A stretch of DNA of 31,139 bases, from NCBI RefSeq assembly GCF_041601295.1, contig NZ_JBFIII010000028.1, positions 1 through 31,139 of the forward strand, written 5' to 3'. Each line of letters opens with the position of its first letter. Position 1 is the stretch's first letter. This stretch comes from Immundisolibacter sp. GTDB lineage: Bacteria; Pseudomonadota; Gammaproteobacteria; Immundisolibacterales; Immundisolibacteraceae. Shown here piece by piece: positions 1 through 9,639 of this stretch. The position numbers were made by a program, and so were the translations under genes. The notes beneath the pieces were generated by a model that was not told where the DNA came from, ran no database searches, and was given only the letters and a program-made list of their open reading frames with translations.

Positions 1-13
1 AAGGAGAGATATT

Positions 14-742
14 ATGAAAGCACAAATGGCTCTTCTTTTATCGACTATTACCCTGATTGCAGGATTCGCTACACGGTCGATATCTGATTCTGGATACCCA
101 GGACATGGATACTACGGCGCCAATCAATCGAACCCGCTTTACAAAGGCGAGATAAGCGAATTTGATATCTTGGGCGTCGATTCCGGTTCCAATATATCGG
201 ATGACGATATTAAGAAGGCATTTGTCGAAACTCCAAGCAGAAAGTTTCTGAGGAAGGGTGATCCGATACTACTGATTCAGTCGGGTGCAATGATTCCCGA
301 TCAGGAGATAACCGAACAGATGGAGAAATCATTTTCTGTATCAGTATTTACGGGTGTACCGGAGAAAGATAAGCCGGATAATCAAAGTTACTCGAAGTCA
401 TTGCGATTATCGGCTGCAAAAGCAGGTATTGGAACAATTGTCGTTTATTGGGGCGTTTTGGAGTCTGGAATAGAGAATCTGGCTACGAAGTCGGTTTCTT
501 GGTTTCCGATTATTGGATCAGCGGTTCCTGATGAATCGCAGAAAATGAGAATCCGATTAAAAGTGGCAGTCATAGATGTACGAAGTGGAGAGTGGGAAAT
601 ATTTACACCAAAAACGATTGACGACAAATCTTATAGTGGCAGATTCAATCGTGAGCACTCAGATCAGGCACAAGTTGCACAACTGAAAGCCGCCGCATAT
701 GAACTAGCGTCCGATGGAGTCACGGCACGATTTATCAAATGA
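14..742 (+). CDS. Exported protein of unknown function
   Basis: A 242-residue protein of unrecognised function. A strong ribosome site (AAGGAGAG, bases 1-8) lies just before the ATG, so the start is firm. Residues 1-20 look like a Sec signal peptide (a hydrophobic stretch LLLSTITLIAGF), but no cysteine follows, so it is not an obvious lipoprotein. The C-terminal half is beta-rich; the segment VAVIDVRSGEW at about residues 184-194, followed by an Asn-Arg-Glu-rich stretch and a helical tail, is a pattern I associate with small envelope proteins that have no assigned role. It is followed closely by two lipoprotein genes and probably shares their transcript. The gene is A+T-rich compared with everything after 1.9 kb, which suggests horizontal acquisition. 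Confidence 0.72.
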   Translation: MKAQMALLLSTITLIAGFATRSISDSGYPGHGYYGANQSNPLYKGEISEFDILGVDSGSNISDDDIKKAFVETPSRKFLRKGDPILLIQSGAMIPDQEITEQMEKSFSVSVFTGVPEKDKPDNQSYSKSLRLSAAKAGIGTIVVYWGVLESGIENLATKSVSWFPIIGSAVPDESQKMRIRLKVAVIDVRSGEWEIFTPKTIDDKSYSGRFNREHSDQAQVAQLKAAAYELASDGVTARFIK

Positions 743-760
743 GTTCTCTGGGAGATGAGT

Positions 761-1201
761 ATGTATATTTGGCGTGGTATTTTACTTCTATTGGTGTGTA
801 ATGGACTTGTGGCCTGTGCTCCGTCGGTCCCGCTGCAGCGCGCGCAGATTAATTCAATTTCACGAGATTCTACACCTGCCGACCTCGACCGCGTCCTAGC
901 GAATGCGACGATTATCGCGCAATACGAGTTTGTTGAAAACGAACAAGCGTATTTCGCTCGCCATTACAGCCTTCATACCGGATCACGGCAAGAAATGTCC
1001 ATGGTATGCACTCCGACTTGTATTCCAATCTTCGTGCCCGTATCCATCACGACAGACTACGTCGTTATTCAACGCATGCCGTCAAAAGCAATACACGCCT
1101 GGGGAACGCTCGAAGAACTGAGCAAAGATCCGGACTCCGAAGTCAGTTCAATTATGCCTGTTGTTAAACGCCTGCTTGAAGACGCCAGGAAAAAGAAATG
1201 A
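761..1201 (+). CDS. Small lipoprotein of unknown function
   Basis: A 146-residue predicted lipoprotein. Residues 1-19 form a signal peptide ending in a lipobox (LVAC), so the mature protein should be lipid-anchored in the envelope. An in-frame ATG six bases earlier (755) has GGAG directly touching it with no spacer. The ATG at 761 has the same GGAG (751-754) at a normal six-base distance, so I chose 761. The mature part carries a Cys-Thr-Pro-Thr-Cys pair in the middle and a lysine-rich tail. The N-terminus (IWRG plus hydrophobic run) resembles the next gene, suggesting distant paralogy. It lies 18 bases after the upstream gene and overlaps the next by four bases (ATGA), so the three genes are probably one operon. 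Confidence 0.75.
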   Translation: MYIWRGILLLLVCNGLVACAPSVPLQRAQINSISRDSTPADLDRVLANATIIAQYEFVENEQAYFARHYSLHTGSRQEMSMVCTPTCIPIFVPVSITTDYVVIQRMPSKAIHAWGTLEELSKDPDSEVSSIMPVVKRLLEDARKKK

Positions 1202-1566
1202 CCCGGTGTATTTGGCGAGGTTTATTACACGCGACCGTGGTGCTCCTGCTTTCCGGATGCGTGGGACCGCAGATAGCTCATCCGCAGCTGTCGGTCCTTG
1301 ACAAAGGTCTGTCAAAAGCCGAAGCGGTTTCGCGGCTGGGCCTGCCACCGCTTTCCACACACGCAGCGTCGGTAACCAGCCGGACCTTCGATTTTCATCG
1401 CTATCGCTTAAATAATGGTATGTTCGCTGAATTATACCTGCTTGCATATGAACGCGAGAAATTAATCTTTTGGGGCTACATATCCGAGTTCCGACGCCAG
1501 CCCGATACCGGTCTGAACCTGGCATTGGATATGGTGCTTCATGAAATTATCGCCGTAGGCCAGTAG
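1198..1566 (+). CDS. Small lipoprotein, SmpA/BamE-like N-terminal pattern
   Basis: A 122-residue predicted lipoprotein with lipobox LLSGC near residue 21. After the lipid anchor comes a segment of the type 'DKGLSKAEAVSRLGLPP', which recalls the 'kGmtkaeVlalLGkP' helix of SmpA/OmlA (BamE-like) envelope lipoproteins. The match is short and I would not assign BamE function. The start ATG overlaps the stop of the preceding lipoprotein gene by four bases, with AGGA about seven bases upstream, so translation is likely coupled. Its partner gene shares the IWRG N-terminus. Composition is intermediate between the A+T-rich first gene and the G+C-rich remainder of the window. Confidence 0.72.
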   Translation: MTRCIWRGLLHATVVLLLSGCVGPQIAHPQLSVLDKGLSKAEAVSRLGLPPLSTHAASVTSRTFDFHRYRLNNGMFAELYLLAYEREKLIFWGYISEFRRQPDTGLNLALDMVLHEIIAVGQ

Positions 1567-1679
1567 CGGCGTACCGATCGACACCGGTGTCTGGCCCACC
1601 TCTAACGTGGAGCGGCAAATCGGGGATGGACCACGGCTTTTCAAAGAGAGGTTAGCCCCGGGGCACAATGCCTCAAGAA
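1567..1679. other. Intergenic stretch with a perfect 12-base palindrome
   Basis: No gene is supported here. The only clear structure is the perfect palindrome GACACCGGTGTC at 1580-1591, fourteen bases after the last lipoprotein stop codon. It has no following T-run and no recognisable promoter near it. It could be an operator or a chance palindrome. Confidence 0.35.
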
Positions 1680-1841
1680 AAAACCAGCCACCGGATGCCG
1701 TACGTAGGCTTGATCCAGCATCGGGAGCTCCTCCGGCGTGAGTTTGAACGATGCCGCGGCGAGGGCGTGCTCCAGGTGCCATGGCTTAAGTGCGCCGATG
1801 ATCAGCGCGGTAATCGTCTGCTCGGTCCGCACCAGACCAGC
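1680..1841 (-). pseudogene. C-terminal remnant of an aldo/keto reductase gene
   Basis: On the minus strand about 54 codons read VRTEQTITALIIGALKP, then a helix 'WHLEHALAAASFKL', then 'TPEELPMLDQAY', then 'RHPVAGF'. This is the usual end of aldo/keto reductases (…aIIGarkpeqLeealaAldlkLtaeElaaLde…). Nothing upstream on that strand (towards 1945) encodes the TIM-barrel body, and the segment lacks a proper start, so it is a decayed fragment. About 100 bases on its far side (1842-1945) hold nothing I recognise. The remnant sits at the border between the A+T-rich gene group and the conserved acnA region, where a deletion or insertion could have removed the rest. Confidence 0.68.
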
Positions 1842-1945
1842 GTCGTTTCGGATACCACACACCGAAAGAGCCGACAGAGAACGGGCGGGTCAGGCTACTG
1901 CGCCTGCCACAAAACACAGTCGCGTCTGAAACAATAGCCCGGCCC

Positions 1946-3397
1946 CTACTCCGCTTCCTTGCGCGGGAATCCGAACAGGCCCCGGTTACGGATCAGCTCG
2001 GTCACTACCGGCGGCACCTGCATGGCCCACCCTGGGGCATCGGCACGCAGCGCCGGCAACACTTGTCGCCAATCGATATCCATCACGCTCGGGTCAATGC
2101 CGGGCAGCGCCAGGATGCGGCCTTGCTCCTGCAGGTGCCGATAGATGTGGTGCACGGCCGGGTCCGGCTCGAAGTTGTCGGCGGTGATCAGGCTGCCATC
2201 GGCGGCTTTGCCCGGATACACGTACATCGAGGTCTGGTCGCAGAACAGCCGGCCGAAGGCCTCCAGAATGCCGCCTTCCAGATCGGCGTAGAACGCCGGG
2301 CTGAAGATGTCCCGCAGGTTCTCCAGGCGCGCCACGATTCCGATGCGCCCCTGTGTGTAGCGGCGCAGGAACGCCCGCAGGCGGAAATAGCGCAAATAGT
2401 CCGACACCAGCACGTGGTAGCCGAGCGCGGTCAGGGTATCCACCCGGGCCAGGAAGTCCGCGTAGTCGACGTGGTCGTCGTCCTCCATGACGGTTGCCAT
2501 GGTCATCTCGGCAACCGGCAGCACGTCCTCGCTGTCGCCGCCGAAAGCGGCGAGGCCGGCGATGAACATGTCCTCGTGGCGACGGGTCACCGGGCGAAAG
2601 TTCGAGCGCACGGCCAGCACATCCTTGCGCCGCAGCGCCTCGCCGGGCTGCACCACGTGCCCGTCCGGGTCAAACATGATGGCGCGTGTCAGCCAGCTGC
2701 GGATCAGGTGCAGATTCAGCAGGCGGTTCTCGCACTCGGCGAACGCCGGGCCACTGAACTCGATCATGTCGATTTCGATCCGGTCCGAACCGGCGGCGGC
2801 ACCTCCGGACAGGTCATCGGCCAGGCTCTCGATCAGCTTTTCCGGCGAGTCGGCATGGTTGAAGGCGCCGTAGATCAGGTTCACGCCCAGGACGCCGAGC
2901 GCCTCCTGCTGGCCGCGGGCGTCGTGGTCCAGCATGCGCACGTGCAGCACGATGTCGTTCGCCGGCCCGTTTGGGGTGAGCTGTATGCGCACGCCCAGCC
3001 AGCCGTGGCACTCCTGACGATGCTTGAAACCCTGCGCCGCAACGGTCGCGGCGTATGCAAAGAACGTCGTGTCGGTTTCGCGCCGGCCTTGCAGGCGCTC
3101 GATCAGCAGGCCGTACTCATGGTCCAGCATTCGCCCCAGGCGCACCCGGCTGACGTAACGCCCGCCCGGTGCGCGGCCGTAGATGGCATCGGAAAAAGTC
3201 ATGTCGTAGGCCGACATGGTCTTGGCCACGGTGCCCGCCGCGCCACCCGCCCGGAAGAAATAACGAGCGGTTTCCTGGCCGGCCCCGATTTCGACAATGC
3301 TGCCGTACTGCTGCGGATTCAGGTTGACCGCCAGCGCTTTCTGGACCGCTCCGGAGGTATCGATCAGGGCGCTGTCGCTGGGCTGTGAGGGATCCAT
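1946..3397 (-). CDS. Conserved protein of unknown function, downstream of acnA
   Basis: A 483-residue soluble-looking protein: no signal peptide, no transmembrane run, acidic and well mixed. I cannot assign it to a characterised family. Visible landmarks are an N-terminal 'VEIGAGQETARYFFRAGGAAG' region split across residues 36-56, a central 'VLGVNLIYGAF' strand followed by an acidic helix, and a 'RSNFRPVTRRHEDM' segment near the middle. The start has GGAG about nine bases upstream. It begins only 15 bases after the aconitase stop codon on the same strand, so the two are almost certainly co-transcribed. That suggests, without proving, a role tied to the TCA cycle, iron-sulfur enzymes or their maintenance. 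Codon use matches its neighbours, so it is not a recent arrival. Confidence 0.8.
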   Translation of the reverse strand: MDPSQPSDSALIDTSGAVQKALAVNLNPQQYGSIVEIGAGQETARYFFRAGGAAGTVAKTMSAYDMTFSDAIYGRAPGGRYVSRVRLGRMLDHEYGLLIERLQGRRETDTTFFAYAATVAAQGFKHRQECHGWLGVRIQLTPNGPANDIVLHVRMLDHDARGQQEALGVLGVNLIYGAFNHADSPEKLIESLADDLSGGAAAGSDRIEIDMIEFSGPAFAECENRLLNLHLIRSWLTRAIMFDPDGHVVQPGEALRRKDVLAVRSNFRPVTRRHEDMFIAGLAAFGGDSEDVLPVAEMTMATVMEDDDHVDYADFLARVDTLTALGYHVLVSDYLRYFRLRAFLRRYTQGRIGIVARLENLRDIFSPAFYADLEGGILEAFGRLFCDQTSMYVYPGKAADGSLITADNFEPDPAVHHIYRHLQEQGRILALPGIDPSVMDIDWRQVLPALRADAPGWAMQVPPVVTELIRNRGLFGFPRKEAE

Positions 3398-3412
3398 ACG
3401 GAAAGCTCCGGT

Positions 3413-6112
<2,700 letters not shown>

Positions 6113-6175
6113 AAAGACTCCGAGGGGGTTTTTGATCCTGCCCAGGGCAGGCGATAGACAGGCCGCGCCGTGAGA

Positions 6176-6202
6176 TTGACGCTGACAAGCTAGAATTATA
6201 GC
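6176..6202 (+). promoter_or_regulatory. Candidate purB promoter overlapping the acnA promoter
   Basis: TTGACG (6176-6181) and TATAGC (6197-6202) are separated by 15 bases, a shorter gap than ideal. The -10 overlaps the opposite-strand TATAAT, so the two divergent promoters would compete for the same DNA. Support is by hexamer similarity only. Confidence 0.3.
6195..6200 (-). promoter_or_regulatory. Candidate -10 box for acnA
   Basis: On the minus strand these six bases read TATAAT, a perfect sigma-70 -10 hexamer, about 80 bases upstream of the acnA ATG. I see no good -35 hexamer at 16-18 bases, so this promoter may need an activator, or the match may be fortuitous in an otherwise G+C-rich gap. 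Confidence 0.4.
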
Positions 6203-6257
6203 CAAGTGACCCCGCTTTCGGCGGTGCAAAAAACCTGCCAGTCGCGCCCGGAGCCCC

Positions 6258-7625
6258 ATGCCGACTTCCGATCTCACCGCCCTGTCGCCGCTTGATGGCC
6301 GTTATCGGGACAAAACCGCCGCGCTGCGCCCACTGGCCAGCGAGTTCGGCCTGATCCGTTATCGACTGCGCGTGGAACTGGCCTGGCTACGTGTATTAGC
6401 GGCCGCTGCGCCGATTAATGAACTACCACCACTGAGCGAAAAGGCGCTTGAGCGCCTGACCGCCATCGAAAGCGACTTCGACCAGGCCGCTGCCGCGCGG
6501 GTCAAGGCGCTGGAGGAGTCCACCAACCACGACGTGAAGGCGCTCGAATATTTCATCCTCGAACAGTTCCAGAGCGAGCCTGAGCTGGCGGCCGCCCGTG
6601 GCTTCGTGCACTTCGCCTGCACCTCCGAGGACATCAACAACCTTGCCTACGCGCTGATGCTGCGTGATGTCCGCGAGCAGGTGCTGTTGCCGCAACTGGC
6701 GCAGATCATCGAGCGCCTGACCACGCTCGCCCATGCCTGCGCCGATTACGCCATGCTGGCCCGCACCCACGGCCAGCCAGCCACGCCGACCACGCTTGGC
6801 AAGGAACTGGCCAACGTGGTAGCCCGCCTGCGCCGGCAGCAAGATCGCCTGGCGCAGGTTCAGATTCTGGGCAAGTTCAACGGCGCCGTGGGTAATTACA
6901 ACGCTCACCTGGCTGCCTACCCGCAGCTCGACTGGCCGACGCTGGCAGCGCAACTGGTCAGCGGGCTGGGACTGGAGTTCAACCCCTACACCACGCAGAT
7001 CGAGCCCCACGACTGGATGGCCGAGTTGTTCGACGCCCTCGCCCGCTGCAACACGATCCTGATCGACCTGTGCCGGGACCTGTGGGGTTATGTGTCACTG
7101 GGCTACTTCCGCCAGCAGCTGGTGGCCGGCGAAGTCGGCTCGTCCACCATGCCGCACAAGGTGAATCCGATTGATTTCGAGAATGCCGAGGGCAACCTGG
7201 GCCTGGCCAACGCCCTGCTGGACCACCTGTCGCGCAAGCTGCCGATCTCGCGCTTCCAGCGAGACCTGACCGACTCCACCGTGCTGCGCAATGTTGGGGT
7301 GGCCACCGGCCACGTGCTGCTGGCCTGCCAGTCACTGCAAAAAGGCCTGGGCAAGCTACAGGTTGACCCGGCGGCGCTGGCGCGCGACCTGGACAGCGCG
7401 CACGAGGTGCTGGCCGAAGCCATCCAGACCGCCATGCGTCGTTATGGCGTGGAAAACCCCTACGAACAGCTCAAGGCCCTGACCCGTGGGCAAGCCATCA
7501 CCGCCGACGCCTTGGCCGGGTTCATCGACAGTCTGCCCCTGCCAGCGGACGAGAAAGCCCGGCTGGCGGCCCTGACTCCGGCCAATTACATTGGCCTTGC
7601 CGCTCAGCTCGCGCGGGAGATCTAA
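6258..7625 (+). CDS. purB: Adenylosuccinate lyase
   Basis: A cytoplasmic enzyme that releases fumarate from SAICAR and from adenylosuccinate, acting twice in purine synthesis. The 455-residue protein is the long gammaproteobacterial form. The signature loop SSTMPHKVNP starts at S295 and the catalytic histidine is H171 (in ARTHGQPATPTT); both numbers coincide with those of E. coli PurB. A GGAG sits seven bases before the ATG. In E. coli purB lies in a different neighbourhood; here it is divergent from acnA and followed after one base by a lipoprotein gene, so the two are likely co-transcribed. Confidence 0.96.
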   Translation: MPTSDLTALSPLDGRYRDKTAALRPLASEFGLIRYRLRVELAWLRVLAAAAPINELPPLSEKALERLTAIESDFDQAAAARVKALEESTNHDVKALEYFILEQFQSEPELAAARGFVHFACTSEDINNLAYALMLRDVREQVLLPQLAQIIERLTTLAHACADYAMLARTHGQPATPTTLGKELANVVARLRRQQDRLAQVQILGKFNGAVGNYNAHLAAYPQLDWPTLAAQLVSGLGLEFNPYTTQIEPHDWMAELFDALARCNTILIDLCRDLWGYVSLGYFRQQLVAGEVGSSTMPHKVNPIDFENAEGNLGLANALLDHLSRKLPISRFQRDLTDSTVLRNVGVATGHVLLACQSLQKGLGKLQVDPAALARDLDSAHEVLAEAIQTAMRRYGVENPYEQLKALTRGQAITADALAGFIDSLPLPADEKARLAALTPANYIGLAAQLAREI

Positions 7626-7626
7626 G

Positions 7627-8097
7627 ATGCGCCTTCTGCTCCTGGCCGCTCTGTCAGTGTCGCTTGCCGCCTGCGTCAGCACGCGGACACCCTGGACCGG
7701 AAACGCACCCAGCGCGCCGGCCTTGGCGCCCTCACCGATCACCGGCGGGGTCTACATACGGCTGTTCGATGGCGTGCTGGCGCTGCCCCCGGGTTACGTG
7801 CTGGAAGGCAACGACATCGGCGAGAAAGTCCTTTTCCAGGGCCCCACGGGCACCGTGCGCATCGGTTCGCGCGACGAACTGAAAACCGGCTACATGGACT
7901 ACGTGCGCGCCACGCTCAAGGCCAAGGAGCTGCGCTGCGGGCTGGAAATTCTGCGTCACGGCACCGATACGCCACCCCTATGGCTGCTGCTGGACAAGCA
8001 GCACTACGCGCTGGCCTTCGACCAGGACGCGCAGCGGGTTCCCGCCATCCTCGACGCCTACTGCGCCACGCTGCGGACGGCACCTGCCACGCCTTAG
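7627..8097 (+). CDS. Small lipoprotein of unknown function
   Basis: A 156-residue predicted lipoprotein: signal peptide MRLLLLAALSVSLAAC with lipobox cysteine at residue 16, then a Pro/Ala-rich linker and a compact domain with two further cysteines (in LRCGLEI and DAYCATL) that could form a disulfide. I do not recognise the family. The ATG is one base past the purB stop, with GGGAG inside the end of purB about eight bases upstream, so translation follows that of purB. Its TAG stop codon is the boundary triplet of the hairpin repeat that follows (8098-8250); the original 3' end may have been replaced when the repeat inserted. Confidence 0.8.
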   Translation: MRLLLLAALSVSLAACVSTRTPWTGNAPSAPALAPSPITGGVYIRLFDGVLALPPGYVLEGNDIGEKVLFQGPTGTVRIGSRDELKTGYMDYVRATLKAKELRCGLEILRHGTDTPPLWLLLDKQHYALAFDQDAQRVPAILDAYCATLRTAPATP

Positions 8098-8250
8098 GGA
8101 AGCGCTGAATAAATCCATCCTGGATTTCTCAGCGCCCGCCATCGAAAAAGCGTGCTTTTCCGATGACTCACAAAATCCGTGGCTTGCAGCCACAGATTTT
8201 GGCAGCGCGTCCTTGCGCTGTGGGAAACACTGAATACTTCAGCGCCTTCT
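8098..8250 (+). repeat. Modular hairpin repeat (MITE/REP-like), long copy
   Basis: Five stem-loops stand in a row: 8102-8135 (GCGCTGA/TCAGCGC arms with an inner AAATCC/GGATTT stem), 8140-8165 (12-base arms, one mismatch), 8171-8201 (14-base arms, one mismatch, loop TGC), 8203-8220 (CAGCGC/GCGCTG) and 8228-8244 (CTGAA/TTCAG core). The first 70 or so bases and the last 27 match the reverse complement of 27416-27517 with few differences. The two middle stem-loops are absent from that other copy. The left boundary is TTAG, of which TAG is the stop codon of the upstream gene. No reading frame of significance lies within it. Confidence 0.85.
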
Positions 8251-8407
8251 TAAGGCGTTGTGGCACCAGCCAACCTTAAAAGGCCAGGACCACCAGTGCC
8301 GGGCAACTGACCGGGCGCCCCCTACCGGCACATAATCCCCGGCGTCCATTCGAACCCGGCACGGCCCAGCCGGCGGGGTCCAGGTCATTTCGGCAGGAGA
8401 ACGCGCC
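8251..8407. other. Leader of the CoA-transferase cluster
   Basis: Non-coding. An imperfect inverted repeat TTAAGGCGTTG…CCAACCTTAA spans about 8250-8279 and may act as a terminator-like stem or simply extend the neighbouring repeat. No convincing promoter hexamers are visible. A ribosome site (AGGAG, 8395-8399) precedes the next gene. Confidence 0.4.
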
Positions 8408-9625
8408 ATGGTCCAAGCCCAGTCCACAGCCGGCCGCGCCCGGCACCCCGGCCCACTGGCCGGTCTCAAGGTAGTGGAAATCGCCTCCCTGGGCCCCGGC
8501 CCGTTCAGCGCCATGCTGCTTTCCGACATGGGCGCCGACATCGTGCGCGTGGACCGGGCCGAAGCCGTGGATTACGCCGGCCCGGAGGGCCCGCTGAGCA
8601 TCCCGCCCGAGGGCATTCCGCTGTATCGCGGCCGCCGTTCGCTGGCGGTGGATCTGAAAAATCCCGACGGCGTGGCCGCCGTGATGCGCCTGGCCACCCA
8701 GGCCGACGTACTGCTGGAGGGCTACCGGCCCGGCGTCATGGAAAAGCTCGGCTTGGGACCAACGCCGTGTCTGGCCGCCAACCCGCGCCTGATCTATGGC
8801 CGCGTCTCCGGTTATGGCCAGGACGGTCCGCTGGCCCACTCCCCTGGGCATGACATCAATTACATCGCGCTGTCCGGTGTGCTGGCCATGATCGGCGCGG
8901 ATCCGGATGGCGCGCCGGTGATCCCTCTGAGCCTGGCCGGCGATTTTGGCGGCGCCGGCATGGCGCTGACCGTCGGCGTACTGTGCGCGCTGTACGAGCG
9001 CGAGCGCTCCGGCCAGGGGCAGGTAGTGGACTGCTCGATGGTGGAGTCCGCCTCGTACATCGCCACGCTGTTCTACGGCATGCTGCACACCGGCCACCAC
9101 CTGCCGCGCCGGGGCTCGAACATGGTGGACGGCGGCGCGCACTTTTATAACGTCTACCCCACGTCCGACGGACAGTGGGTCGCCGTGGCGGCAGTGCTGC
9201 CCAAGTTCTACGCGAATTTCCTGAAAGCGCTCGGCCTGGACCAGCAGCCGCTGCCGGACCAGCTGGACGCCGCCCAATGGCCAGCCATGAAAGCGCGGAT
9301 TACCGAGATTTTTCGTGCCCAGCCGCTGACCTACTGGAACGAGCGTCTGCTCAACGCTGACCAGTGCTACTCGCCAGTCATCGGCCCGCTGGAGGCATCC
9401 AGCCAGCCACAGGCCCGGGCGCGCGAGTCCTTTGTGAACGTGGCTGGCGTCGACCAGCCAGCACCCGCGCCCAAGCTGTCCCGCACACCCGGCTGGGTCA
9501 AGGGCCCCGGACAGGCACCGGGCATGCAGAGCCGGGAGCTGCTGGCCGATTGGGGGTTTGGGGCGGACGAGATCGAGCGACTGCATACCGCTGGCGCCGT
9601 GCGTACCGCACGTGGGACGGATTAA
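8408..9625 (+). CDS. CaiB/BaiF family protein, alpha-methylacyl-CoA racemase-like
   Basis: A 405-residue family III CoA-transferase fold protein that most resembles alpha-methylacyl-CoA racemase (AMACR/MCR), which epimerises 2-methylacyl-CoA thioesters before beta-oxidation. Support: 'GHDINYIALSGVL' carries the racemase histidine (H148) and 'LAGDFGGAGM' the aspartate (D179), and 'MVDGGAHFYNVYPTSDGQW' is the typical AMACR segment. Oddly, the motif that in AMACR reads A-I-E-P-Q-F-Y, holding a catalytic-site glutamate, here reads AVLPKFY with Leu264 in place of Glu. Activity may therefore be altered, or it may be a transferase. Good AGGAG upstream. The next gene starts 14 bases downstream but is unrelated. 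Confidence 0.85.
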   Translation: MVQAQSTAGRARHPGPLAGLKVVEIASLGPGPFSAMLLSDMGADIVRVDRAEAVDYAGPEGPLSIPPEGIPLYRGRRSLAVDLKNPDGVAAVMRLATQADVLLEGYRPGVMEKLGLGPTPCLAANPRLIYGRVSGYGQDGPLAHSPGHDINYIALSGVLAMIGADPDGAPVIPLSLAGDFGGAGMALTVGVLCALYERERSGQGQVVDCSMVESASYIATLFYGMLHTGHHLPRRGSNMVDGGAHFYNVYPTSDGQWVAVAAVLPKFYANFLKALGLDQQPLPDQLDAAQWPAMKARITEIFRAQPLTYWNERLLNADQCYSPVIGPLEASSQPQARARESFVNVAGVDQPAPAPKLSRTPGWVKGPGQAPGMQSRELLADWGFGADEIERLHTAGAVRTARGTD

Positions 9626-9639
9626 GGCCTGATTCCACT

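Noticed and set aside
2063..3388. A 441-codon plus-strand frame antisense to the gene after acnA
   Set aside because: Low-complexity His/Gln/Val/Ala pattern with no domain; the minus-strand gene has a ribosome site and operon spacing.
6113..6277. N-terminal extension of the aconitase to an ATG at 6277
   Set aside because: The extra 55 residues are basic and unconserved, would overlap the purB start, and lack a ribosome site; the ATG at 6112 has one.
8276..9586. A 436-codon minus-strand frame opposite the AMACR-like gene
   Set aside because: Shadow frame; the plus strand carries the racemase motifs and AGGAG.
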